From Aliarcobacter cryaerophilus ATCC 43158 (GTDB lineage Bacteria > Campylobacterota > Campylobacteria > Campylobacterales > Arcobacteraceae): DNA of 64,000 nt. Below are positions 22,704 to 31,232 of the stretch, piece by piece. The notes beneath the pieces are model-generated. The model saw nothing but the letters and a program-made list of their open reading frames with translations. It made no database searches and had not been told where the DNA came from. The stretch's first letter is position 1. Each line of letters starts with the position of its first letter. The position numbers and the translations under genes were made by a program. The stretch is taken from contig NZ_CP032823.1 of the NCBI RefSeq assembly GCF_003660105.1, positions 62,001 to 126,000 of the forward strand, in the 5' to 3' direction.

Positions 22704-22958
22704 TCAAATATTTTCAAAAAAATCTTTAATATTTACATCTAGAACATCAGCAATTTTAACTAATTGTTCAATATTAAAATGCTTATTCTGAAGACATAAT
22801 TCACAATTTGAAATTACTCCAACAGATTTATGTCCTATCGCCATAGCAAGATTAAGTTGGCTTATACCCTTTTCTTCTCTAATTCTTTTTACATTTTTGC
22901 CTATAGTTTTATAAATTTTTTGAATATCATCTTTAGACAATTCACTGTTTTTAATCAA
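22704..22958 (-). CDS. XRE-family transcriptional regulator
   Basis: 84 residues with a Cro/CI-type helix-turn-helix (about 18-72): IGKNVKRIREEKGISQLNLAMAIGHKSVGVISNCELCLQNKHFNIEQLVKIADVLDVNIKDFF. The start is a TTG at 22958 with AGG upstream; no ATG is available. It is divergent from the gene at 23036 with a 77 bp shared promoter region that holds a repeated CTATRGTTAG motif. Likely controls itself and the divergent genes leading into the recombinase operon. Confidence 0.85.
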   Translation of the reverse strand: MIKNSELSKDDIQKIYKTIGKNVKRIREEKGISQLNLAMAIGHKSVGVISNCELCLQNKHFNIEQLVKIADVLDVNIKDFFENI

Positions 22959-22967
22959 TATAAATAC

Positions 22968-23029
22968 CTATAGTTAGTTTTTTATAAGTATAATTTGAAT
23001 TAAATCTTTTAACAACTATCTATGGTTAG
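22968..23029. promoter_or_regulatory. Candidate operator repeats between divergent genes
   Basis: CTATAGTTAG at 22968-22977 and CTATGGTTAG at 23020-23029 are direct repeats differing at one base, placed at the two edges of the intergenic region, each overlapping a translation start region. A TATAAT lies at 22989-22994. Position fits binding by the XRE regulator. Confidence 0.45.
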
Positions 23030-23035
23030 GTGATA

Positions 23036-23662
23036 ATGAGTACATACAGTCAAGAAGTTTTAGAATTAAAAAAAGAGATTCTTACCGAAATAAGTAATGA
23101 GTTAAAAAATATTACAAATTTTAAAATTAAAACAAATACAAAAGCATATTATGAATTGAAAAAAACTATTTCTAAATGGGATATAGAAATCAATGAGATT
23201 TCAAATAGTATAAATCATAATGATATAAATGAAAAATTTTCATTTATAAAAATTGATAGAAAAACTTTAAAATCTCTTATTGATTTAAATAATAAACTTA
23301 AATTTGGAAGTATTTCAAAATTATTAGATATTTTAACCATTAATTATGAAGATTTATTTATTAAAGATTCTCTAATTGAAATAAAACATTTTAATTTAAA
23401 TAAAAAAACTCAAATGCTATTAAATAATACTGATTTATACATATGTGAGGTTTTAGATAATGAATGTGGAATTAGCTCAAATGAAAAGATACTTTATAAA
23501 ATAGATAATGTGATAATTTATGAGAATAAAGAGTACTTAGATGCTAAAAATCTAAAAAAATATCCAATTGGTGAAGATATATTTTGGGTATCTCTAAATT
23601 ATACTCTTGCTGATATAGAAAAATTTAATTCTTTATATTTTAATATTTATAGTAATAAATAA
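23036..23662 (+). CDS. Island protein of unknown function, possibly regulated by the XRE protein
   Basis: 208 residues from the ATG at 23036, which has TTAGG 6 bp upstream; a GTG at 23030 is less likely. I recognise no family. The first half is helical and Lys/Asn/Glu-rich; the second half has alternating hydrophobic strands (LYICEVLDNECGISSNEKILYKIDNVIIYENKEYL). No signal peptide or membrane helix. It is first in a rightward run with the gene at 23691 and the recombinase operon. The 28 bp gap to the next gene suggests co-transcription. Confidence 0.6.
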   Translation: MSTYSQEVLELKKEILTEISNELKNITNFKIKTNTKAYYELKKTISKWDIEINEISNSINHNDINEKFSFIKIDRKTLKSLIDLNNKLKFGSISKLLDILTINYEDLFIKDSLIEIKHFNLNKKTQMLLNNTDLYICEVLDNECGISSNEKILYKIDNVIIYENKEYLDAKNLKKYPIGEDIFWVSLNYTLADIEKFNSLYFNIYSNK

Positions 23663-23690
23663 TTGTACAATCTCTTCTAAAAAGAATATT

Positions 23691-24296
23691 ATGGATACTC
23701 AAATAAACTCAAACAAAATCATCATTTCCAGACATGCTATTCAAAGAAGAAAACATCAAAAATCAATTGATAAAGATATTCTAATAAATTTAGTAAAACA
23801 AATTGATGATAAATTTGGTATTTCAAAAAAAGAAAACAATAAATATAAAATAGGATTTAAAAATATAGTTGCAATAATCAAAAAAACAGATGATGCATTA
23901 ATTTTTATTACTTCATATTTCTTTGATAAATATAAATATAAAATTGACAATATCAATTTAAAAGTTTCTATTGCTGTATCAAAAGAGGATAGAAAATTAA
24001 ACAGAGATATAAATAGAGGAATGATTCATAAAATATTTAGAATTGATTTTTTAAATGAAAAAGTTGAGTGTGGAATTATTTGTGCTGTTAAAAAAAGTAA
24101 ATATACAAAAGATAAAAAACAAAGGAATAATTTTAAATATAAACTAATTTTAGATTGGAAGTTATTCCTAAAATTCAAAGATATTACAATGAAACGTTAT
24201 CATATGTATTTTAATGATTTTGCGGAAATATTAAATATTGTTCATTTTGAAAATGGAGAATTTATGTTAAATAATTTTGAAAGAAAATTTAGATAG
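23691..24296 (+). CDS. Island protein of unknown function, DUF4258/RelE-like N-terminus possible
   Basis: 201 residues, strongly basic. The start ISRHAIQRRKHQKSIDKDILINLVKQI resembles the His-Ala-x-x-R opening of DUF4258 and related small RNase-like toxins, followed by strands (YKIGFKNIVAIIKKTDDALIFITSYF) compatible with that fold. The second half is unrecognised. With the preceding gene and the XRE regulator it could form a toxin-antitoxin-like or excision-control unit; this is speculation from layout. 42 bp before the recombinase operon. Confidence 0.55.
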   Translation: MDTQINSNKIIISRHAIQRRKHQKSIDKDILINLVKQIDDKFGISKKENNKYKIGFKNIVAIIKKTDDALIFITSYFFDKYKYKIDNINLKVSIAVSKEDRKLNRDINRGMIHKIFRIDFLNEKVECGIICAVKKSKYTKDKKQRNNFKYKLILDWKLFLKFKDITMKRYHMYFNDFAEILNIVHFENGEFMLNNFERKFR

Positions 24297-24338
24297 AACA
24301 GTAATTTTTTATATACTTTCAATATATAGGAGTATTTA

Positions 24339-26459
24339 ATGAAAAAATTAAGATTTAATTCTGAAATAGATGAGATACTAATAAATGCAGAAAAAGACGA
24401 TAGATTTTTTGATAATGATAATTTGCTTTTGGCTAAGGAACATTATGGACATTATGTAATGACAATAAAAAAAAATAAATCATTAAGAGTTTATCTTTCT
24501 CAAGATAAATATCTTGAATTTATACAAATGCGTAAAAAAAACAAAGAATATAACTATCCTAATATGACAAAGACCAGCTCAAATTTTCTTTATAGTAGAT
24601 TTATTCAATATAAAAAATTTATAGAATTATCTCTTTTAGAATTAATAGATACTCAATCGTATTCAATAATTAGCAGAAGATTAAAAGGAATGTTTATCTT
24701 TTTAGAAGAAGCTGAAAAATTAGAGCTTAAATTAAATAACTTAAATGATATCAATAATGAAATAGAGAGAAATATTTATTTATCTATAGACAAAACGACC
24801 ATTGTTAAAAAAGACAAAATTGCTCTTAGAACTTTTTTTGGATCTATTGAAAAATTTAATTTATCATTTAATGCAATAAATTATTTTGATAACTTGACAT
24901 ATCATCCAATAAAAGCTTTACCTAGTATTGTAATACATCAACTTGAATATAGTGCAATTACTGAGATTAAAGAAATTATAGAAGATGTAAATAAATATCA
25001 AAATTGGATGAAAGAATTTGAAGAAATAGATTTATTTAATCTAGCTAATTTAGCACATACTTATTATTATAATGTTAATTCTCAATCAATGAAGCTTAAA
25101 AGTCTAAATCTCAAAATAAATGAAGTATCAGTAAATATTCACAATATAAATTTAAAACAATGGAAATATAGACGTGGAAATAAATATGAATATGTAGATG
25201 AGAAACAAAAATTAAAACACAAAGAACTTTTATTATTAGGAGATCAAGGGATAAATATAAATATTGAAGATGAGAAGATGTATGCTTTTTGGTTTAAAGA
25301 ATTAATACCAGATTTTCCATTTGAAAATAAAATTACAAGTAAATATAGTTCAGTATTTACTGTGAGTTATATAGCAAATAAATATTATTTTATTTTTCAA
25401 AAAGAAATCAGATTTTTTTATAGAAAAATATCACCTAGTGTACATGAGTTGTATCCCTTAGTATTATTAATATTAATACGTGAAGGTATTAATTCAGAAG
25501 TTTTATCAGATTGGAAAGTCAAGTTGAAAGAGGGGGCAAATTTTATTTTAGGAGATGAAACTCCAGTTTGTTTATCTATTTATGGAAATAAAGGTCGTGG
25601 TAATAAAAAAATACATACTTCAATTGATAATAAATCCGAACAAAAACTATTTATTGATTTTTATTTAAATTGGTTAAAACCAATTTATTTATTATCTAAT
25701 AAAAATAATTTCTTACAATATTACACAAGAAATGGTCGAGGTTCACCATTCAAAGTATGGGATCCAAATTCTTTTTTTATTGTTTGTAATTCTACAAATT
25801 CATTTTTTGATAAGTACAAAATTTATGATAGAAATAATATTGAAATTAAGAAAATTAATCATAAGAGGATAAGACCTTATACAAATTATGCAGATCATTT
25901 GCGAGGATATTCTAACTTTTTAAGACAGATAAAGAAAGGTCACAATAATATAGATACTTTGTTACATTATGAAAATTCCTCAGAATGGTCAGAGCAGAAA
26001 ATGCATAATATTGCAAAAACACAAGAGCTTCTTGTAGATATATTTCAAGGAAAAATTAAAAGAGGAGAACATTTTAGTGTTGAATTATTCCAACCAGGAT
26101 TATATGCTGATTGTGCTAATACTAAAGAACCTACATATTATGGTGCGAAACAATTAAATGTAGATGAAAATTGTACAAATTGGAGAAAATGTTTGACCCA
26201 TTGTAATAAAGCTTGTGTTATTCCAAATATTCATGGCAAAGCAATTTATGCATGGATTGAATATATGGAGAAAGAAAAAGAAAGATTTTATAATATATTA
26301 GACTGGGAAAAAGAATATATTTTAGATTATGAAGCTGCTAAAATGGTATTTAATGATTTTACAGAGGAAGAGAAACTTTTTATTATAAATGATTATAGTG
26401 ATTATTCAAATATAGTAAAAATGAGATTCAAGGAGAAATCTAAAAAAGGAGTTATATAA
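24339..26459 (+). CDS. Large divergent tyrosine recombinase-like protein (module gene 1)
   Basis: 706 residues. A C-terminal domain contains KGHNNIDTLLHYENS (about 533-545), matching GH-x-x-I-x-T-x-x-x-Y of tyrosine recombinases, preceded by DHLRGYSNFL (about 518), a possible H-x-x-R box. The first box, LYPLVLLILIREGINSEVLSDW, has the right hydrophobic/E-L shape but the usual Arg between G and SE is absent. A cysteine cluster (near 592, 612, 618, 623 and 627) could bind zinc. It is likely a catalytically weak or accessory member of the trio. The next gene starts 1 bp after its stop. Confidence 0.6.
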   Translation: MKKLRFNSEIDEILINAEKDDRFFDNDNLLLAKEHYGHYVMTIKKNKSLRVYLSQDKYLEFIQMRKKNKEYNYPNMTKTSSNFLYSRFIQYKKFIELSLLELIDTQSYSIISRRLKGMFIFLEEAEKLELKLNNLNDINNEIERNIYLSIDKTTIVKKDKIALRTFFGSIEKFNLSFNAINYFDNLTYHPIKALPSIVIHQLEYSAITEIKEIIEDVNKYQNWMKEFEEIDLFNLANLAHTYYYNVNSQSMKLKSLNLKINEVSVNIHNINLKQWKYRRGNKYEYVDEKQKLKHKELLLLGDQGININIEDEKMYAFWFKELIPDFPFENKITSKYSSVFTVSYIANKYYFIFQKEIRFFYRKISPSVHELYPLVLLILIREGINSEVLSDWKVKLKEGANFILGDETPVCLSIYGNKGRGNKKIHTSIDNKSEQKLFIDFYLNWLKPIYLLSNKNNFLQYYTRNGRGSPFKVWDPNSFFIVCNSTNSFFDKYKIYDRNNIEIKKINHKRIRPYTNYADHLRGYSNFLRQIKKGHNNIDTLLHYENSSEWSEQKMHNIAKTQELLVDIFQGKIKRGEHFSVELFQPGLYADCANTKEPTYYGAKQLNVDENCTNWRKCLTHCNKACVIPNIHGKAIYAWIEYMEKEKERFYNILDWEKEYILDYEAAKMVFNDFTEEEKLFIINDYSDYSNIVKMRFKEKSKKGVI

Positions 26460-26460
26460 C

Positions 26461-28383
26461 ATGATTGATGATTATATAAAAGATTTAAGAAAATGTTTAA
26501 CAATTGAAGATGTTGAAAATGTTATGAATGGCAGAATATATAAACATAGTAATAATTCAAAATTTGAAGATAATTATATTGAATTACCCAATAGAACAGG
26601 AACATATACAAAAAAAAATTTACGTTTTGAAAATAAAATTTATGAAATCTTGTTTAAAGTTTTTTTGTTCTTAAAATTAGATAATTTAGTAGGAAAAGTT
26701 TCGTTAGGAACAGGTATGTCTCATTACTCTGCTATGTTAAAGATAATATTATTAGATATTGAAAAAGAACAACCATTAATTAGTCATTTTGGAGATTTAA
26801 GAATAACAACTATTGATAAAATTGCTATAAATTATTTAAATAATAAAAATATAAAATACACAACAAATCAAGAAAAAACTAGAAAACTTATTGAATGGTT
26901 AGTATATGTTAATAATAATGTTCCATATTTCTTAAGAATTAATAAAGATATAATTCATAATGCAAATCACCTTCATCTTCTTCATAAAAAAAGTAAAGAA
27001 GAAAAAAGAAAAGATGATGAATCACCTTCTAAAAGACTTCCTTATAGTCTTGCAAATTTAAAAAAAATAGTATCTTTTTCCATTCAATATATGGAAAATT
27101 ATTCAAATGATGCTCTACTTGCAGGTGAAATGTTTATAAAATCCAGACTATATAGTGATACAGCTAAATATAATTATTTATATAATGAAATAGGGAATAA
27201 TATTTTTGATATAAAAGAACCTAGTTTAAAAGGAATACAAGATGAAATAAATTCAGGTGAGAACTCTTATACTATTAATAAGAGTGGTATTAGAGTTATA
27301 AGAGTTAAAAATATTTCTGCAAAATTATTAGAAATAAATAAAAAACTTGAGGCTTCATGTTTGGTGATTATATTAATGACTACAGGTATGCGAAATTCAG
27401 AATTAGTAAATCTCAAAAGATATCCTAAAATTGAAGATGATGAATATTATCATATAAAAAGAGTTATTACAAAAACAGCAAAAACTGATGAAGGAGAAGA
27501 ACATAGTATTTGTATTCCTTTAATCACAAAAAAAGCAATAGAAATACTTTCTCAAATAGGAGAAATTAAAGATGGTAAAAAAGATGGCAAAATAATGAGT
27601 CGTTCTTTACAAATTACTTCAAATAATAAAAAAGAAGCTGATTTAAGTGGTGCTATATTAAATTTAATTAAATATTTGTGTAGATTTATAAACATAAAAA
27701 AACCTCCTTTAGTACATCAATTTAGGCATGCTATTGCTTTTTTAATTGCTAGAATTAATCAAAAAGATGGATATGAACTTGCAAGACTTTTATTAGGTCA
27801 CAAAAGTATTAGAATGACATTACGATATTTAGGGCATTATAATATATATATAAGAAATGCACTTAGTGAATTTTATCAAAAAGAATCTACATTTTTATTG
27901 GATGAAATTACTACAGGATTAGAAAACGATAAAAAATTTTATGGAGAAAAAATAGAATTTTTAACTGATAATATTGTTTTTAAAGGCAGTTATTCAGAAA
28001 AATTTACAGATTTACTTAATAAAAATCTTTTGGAATTAATAAATAAAGGAAAAATTGCAATAATTCAAACACCTGTTAGTTTATGTATTCATGATTTAAC
28101 AAAGCCTGAAGAAATGGTTTGTCAAAGAGGATTTAATTTGAGAAATATTGTTTTTAATAATCCTTTTCCCTCATTATGTGAAGCTGAAAGATGCAAAAAT
28201 GCTATTTTTACAGAGAGTAATATTGAACACCTTATTGCTCAAGTTAAAGATATACCAGCTGATATAAAAAATAGATTAGAAAAAAATAAATTTTTTGTAG
28301 AAAATGGAGCTTTTAATGAAGAGCCATTTTCAAAAATTATTAATCAATATAAAAAAGACAAAAATAAAAAGGTAGTTTCGTAA
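26461..28383 (+). CDS. Tyrosine recombinase, TnpB-like (module gene 2)
   Basis: 640 residues, close to the 630 of Tn554 TnpB. All catalytic boxes are visible: TTGMRNSELVNLK (Arg near 310), HQFRHAIAFL (H-x-x-R near 420), LLGHKSIRMTLRYLGHY (GH near 445, Tyr near 455). The C-terminal tail has spaced cysteines (CIHDLTKPEEMVC ... LCEAERCKN), also a TnpB-like trait. It should cut and rejoin DNA at the element ends. Its stop overlaps the next start (TAATG). Confidence 0.8.
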   Translation: MIDDYIKDLRKCLTIEDVENVMNGRIYKHSNNSKFEDNYIELPNRTGTYTKKNLRFENKIYEILFKVFLFLKLDNLVGKVSLGTGMSHYSAMLKIILLDIEKEQPLISHFGDLRITTIDKIAINYLNNKNIKYTTNQEKTRKLIEWLVYVNNNVPYFLRINKDIIHNANHLHLLHKKSKEEKRKDDESPSKRLPYSLANLKKIVSFSIQYMENYSNDALLAGEMFIKSRLYSDTAKYNYLYNEIGNNIFDIKEPSLKGIQDEINSGENSYTINKSGIRVIRVKNISAKLLEINKKLEASCLVIILMTTGMRNSELVNLKRYPKIEDDEYYHIKRVITKTAKTDEGEEHSICIPLITKKAIEILSQIGEIKDGKKDGKIMSRSLQITSNNKKEADLSGAILNLIKYLCRFINIKKPPLVHQFRHAIAFLIARINQKDGYELARLLLGHKSIRMTLRYLGHYNIYIRNALSEFYQKESTFLLDEITTGLENDKKFYGEKIEFLTDNIVFKGSYSEKFTDLLNKNLLELINKGKIAIIQTPVSLCIHDLTKPEEMVCQRGFNLRNIVFNNPFPSLCEAERCKNAIFTESNIEHLIAQVKDIPADIKNRLEKNKFFVENGAFNEEPFSKIINQYKKDKNKKVVS

Positions 28384-28820
28384 TGCCAGGATTAAGTCAA
28401 AAAGAAAAAAAAATCAAATTGAAAGCTTTAAGAGTAGCTTTAATATTATTAGAAAAATATGGACAAAGAATTAACCCTCAAACTGTTTTAAAAAAAGCAA
28501 ATGAAATAGGATGTCCTAAATATTTCTCTAAACCTATTTCTGAGGCAACTATAAAAGCCCCTAAAACGGAAGAGTTTAAGAATATAGTAAATAAAATAAA
28601 AAATAAAAAGAATACGATTGCGAAATTCTCAAAGTCTAAAAATACTTATCTGAATAGTAGATTAAAAAATTTAAAAGAAAAAGTAGAAAATCTTACATTT
28701 ATTACTGCTCAATTACTAGATGAAAATTATAATCAAGATTTACTTATAAAAGAACAAGAGCAAAGTTTAGAGTTATTAAGAGAAGAAAGAGAATTCTTAC
28801 TTAAAAAATTAAGAAAATGA
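28383..28820 (+). CDS. Small coiled-coil protein, TnpC/DUF6262-like (module gene 3)
   Basis: 145 residues. The N-terminal 60 residues are basic and helical (LKALRVALILLEKYGQRINPQTVLKKANEIGC), like a DNA-binding helix-turn-helix. Residues about 90-145 form a heptad-patterned coiled coil (LKNLKEKVENLTFITAQLL ... LELLREEREFLLKKLRK). This matches the size and shape of Tn554 TnpC/DUF6262 proteins, which assist the two recombinases and influence orientation of insertion. It overlaps gene 2 by one base and is 7 bp before gene 4. Confidence 0.6.
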   Translation: MPGLSQKEKKIKLKALRVALILLEKYGQRINPQTVLKKANEIGCPKYFSKPISEATIKAPKTEEFKNIVNKIKNKKNTIAKFSKSKNTYLNSRLKNLKEKVENLTFITAQLLDENYNQDLLIKEQEQSLELLREEREFLLKKLRK

Positions 28821-28827
28821 GAATATC

Positions 28828-30207
28828 ATGAAAATTGATTATATAAAAGTTGTGCATCCTACAATCAAAGATAGAAAGATTAGCCTTATTTTTATAGATA
28901 ATAAATTAGATTTAGTTTCTGCAAAATTTTTAATGTATGAAGCCAGACATGGAGGGAGAAATGGTTTTATTCCAGGTAGAGAATCTCATAAATTAAGGGC
29001 TAATAGAATAGGAGAATTATATAGACATCTTCATGCTTTGGGAAAATGTTGGAGAACAGCAACCGAAATAGATATAAAAAAAATACGAAATGCAATGCTA
29101 TGTTGGAATTCAAATAATATTGAATCTTTAGAAAATTATGACTATGAACCAATTTCTAATGATTCAATGAATGCAAAACTTAGTTATTGGTTTAAATTTT
29201 ATATGTATATGAAAAAAGTGGGAGAATTTCATGAATTAAAAATGTCCATAATAAAAGTTAGAAAGAAGAATTATAGCTCAGGATTATTAGCCCACTTAAA
29301 TTATAGAGAAAATCAAGATAATAAATTTATTGATGTATGGTTGTTAAAAGTTAAACCTAGTCCAATACAATTTTCATATCATGCAATTAGTAAATTAGAA
29401 TATATTCATTTAGAAGAAAGATTAAAATCTATAGATATAGTTTATGCACTTATTGCTTATTTAATGGTTGAAACAGGATTACGAGCGGCAGCGGCATTAG
29501 AAGTTAAAGAAGTAGATTTTAAAAATTTATTTAAATATCTAAATAGTGGGAAAAAAAAAGATGATGTAATTAAATTAGAGTATATTTCAAAAGGTGGGAA
29601 TTTGGATTTTTGCGATATACCATTAAGAGCTATAGAAAGAATCCAAAAAGAATATTTGTCTAGAGAATTTGTAAAAAGAAGAAAATTATATACAGATAGA
29701 TGTTTTAGATTAGGTAAAAAATATAATGAAAAAAATATTTGGTTTACAGATAAAGGAAAAGAAGTAAATTATACAGATTTAAGATTAGCCTTTAAAAAAG
29801 CATCTGAAGAAATGGGCAGATATAAAAATAAAATTACAGCACATTGGATGAGACATACATTTGCAACATGGACACTAATAGATTATTCTGATAAAAATAA
29901 TATACCATTGAATAGTACAGGTGTTTCTATAGATATAAGATTAAAAAATATTTTAATGAGAAAACTTGGTCATGCTTCCGAAAGTTCAACAATGAAATAT
30001 ATAATAACAGCAATTGAATTATTAAATACAGGAACTCATAATGGAACAATAATTCCATTAAAAAGTTTTTTAGAATCTAAAATAGTACAAAATATCACGA
30101 GAGAAAAAGCAATAGAAGAATTTGATGAAGAATTTGATGAAGAATTATTTGATGTAGTTAAATATGCAATATCTAAAGGAATAGTAGTTGATGATAGTTA
30201 TGTGTAA
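28828..30207 (+). CDS. Tyrosine recombinase (module gene 4)
   Basis: 459 residues. Boxes: MVETGLRAAAALEVKEVDF (Arg near 219), TAHWMRHTFATWTL (H-x-x-R-H near 338-342), LMRKLGHASESSTMKYI (GH near 381, Tyr near 391). The N-terminal part has a SAM-like core-binding pattern and the C-terminus an acidic FDEEFDEELFD tail. It is last in the tight operon 24339-30207 and nearest to the right end of the island. Intact catalytic set, so probably active. Confidence 0.8.
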   Translation: MKIDYIKVVHPTIKDRKISLIFIDNKLDLVSAKFLMYEARHGGRNGFIPGRESHKLRANRIGELYRHLHALGKCWRTATEIDIKKIRNAMLCWNSNNIESLENYDYEPISNDSMNAKLSYWFKFYMYMKKVGEFHELKMSIIKVRKKNYSSGLLAHLNYRENQDNKFIDVWLLKVKPSPIQFSYHAISKLEYIHLEERLKSIDIVYALIAYLMVETGLRAAAALEVKEVDFKNLFKYLNSGKKKDDVIKLEYISKGGNLDFCDIPLRAIERIQKEYLSREFVKRRKLYTDRCFRLGKKYNEKNIWFTDKGKEVNYTDLRLAFKKASEEMGRYKNKITAHWMRHTFATWTLIDYSDKNNIPLNSTGVSIDIRLKNILMRKLGHASESSTMKYIITAIELLNTGTHNGTIIPLKSFLESKIVQNITREKAIEEFDEEFDEELFDVVKYAISKGIVVDDSYV

Positions 30208-30316
30208 TTCAATAAGTATATTGACTTTTTATAAAATAATGAAGTTATTAATAAACCATTAGAAAATATTATTGTACCAATTTAACAGAGTGAACTAAGT
30301 TAAAAATGGTTTTTTT

Positions 30317-30413
30317 ATTATACTTTTATTAATGAAAATTTATTATACTTTTTTAATTTATAAAAGTATTGCTTATTAGCTAATTTTTAGGCTCTATAGC
30401 TGATTATACTTTT
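30317..30413 (-). repeat. Island right-end repeats (three copies)
   Basis: ATTATACTTTT at 30317-30327, 30342-30352 and 30403-30413, each inverted relative to the copy at 16502. The 227 bp after the last recombinase gene hold these repeats and nothing coding. Multiple short subterminal sites are common binding sites for multi-recombinase elements. Confidence 0.6.
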
Positions 30414-30434
30414 TTATTTTTTTATAAACCTATT

Positions 30435-31232
30435 TTGCCAACAATTGAAGCAGAATCAATTGTTTTGCGAGTTTTAGATAATAAAAATATAGATAAAAGG
30501 TTGGATGATTTAGGTCTTAGTCAAAATATTTATGAAGATTTAAAAGATATACTAAAAATCACTCAAGGTTTGATTTTGATTAGTGGACCAACAGGAAGTG
30601 GAAAAACTACAACTCTTTATTCAATTTTAAAAGAGCTAAATAGTGATGAGAAAAAAATAATAACAGTTGAAGATCCTATTGAATACAAAATCGATAGCAT
30701 AAACCAAGTTCCAATAAATAATAAAGTAGGGCTTAGTTTTGAGTTGGTTTTAAAAAATATTTTAAGACAAGATCCAGATATTATTTTTATTGGTGAAATA
30801 AGAGATAAGTTTTCACTTGATATTGCTCTTCAAGCATCATTAACAGGACATTTAGTACTTGCAAGTATTCATTCATCAAGTTCTGTTGAAACTATTACAA
30901 GATTGATAGATTTAAAAGCTGACCCATTTTTAATCTCAACAACTCTTAAAGCAGTTATGGCCCAAAGATTGGTTTTGGCTCACTGTAAGAGTTGTGAAAA
31001 TGGTTGCAAAGAGTGTAATTTTACAAAATTTTATGATAGAACTTCTATTGCTGAAATTTTAAAAATTGATGAGCAGATATCCTCTTTGATATTCAACAAA
31101 GCTAGCTATAATGAATTAAAAGAGTATTTAAAAGATATAAATTTCAAAACAATGTTAGATGATGGAAAACAAAAAGTTAAAGAAGGTTTAACGACTTTAG
31201 AAGAGGTTTATAAAGTGGTAAATTACCAATGA
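30435..31232 (+). pseudogene. ctsE: ctsE/gspE-like secretion ATPase, 3' part (interrupted)
   Basis: About 265 residues beginning LPTIEAESIVLRVL (TTG at 30435). It contains Walker [11 protein letters not shown], the Asp box VEDPIEYKIDSINQV, Walker B RQDPDIIFIGEIRD, the His box TGHLVLASIHSS and a four-Cys motif CKSCENGCKECNF typical of GspE/PilB. All these belong to the half missing from 15923-16483. It might be expressed from a downstream start but lacks the N-terminal domain needed for hexamer assembly. Overlaps ctsF by 4 bp. Confidence 0.85.

Larger units (their letters stand above)
16484..30434. mobile_element. ~14 kb multi-recombinase island inserted in the ctsE-like gene
   Basis: Joining 16483 to 30435 gives a continuous frame RLST-LPTIEAES, which fits the GspE-family motif (R-x-S-T-L-P-T) with no missing or extra residue; this sets the boundaries to within a few bases. 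No target duplication is evident. The left end has AAAAGTATAAT at 16502-16512. The right end has three copies of the complement ATTATACTTTT at 30317, 30342 and 30403. Contents from left: HEPN-like gene, DUF1090 gene, large nuclease-tailed gene, a gap with integrase debris, XRE regulator, two unknown genes, then a four-gene recombinase operon. It resembles Tn554/RIT/gamma-mobile-trio type elements in design. Confidence 0.85.

Noticed and set aside
16484-30434. Prophage interpretation of the island
   Set aside because: No capsid, tail, terminase or lysis genes are present; the content is recombinases plus cargo.
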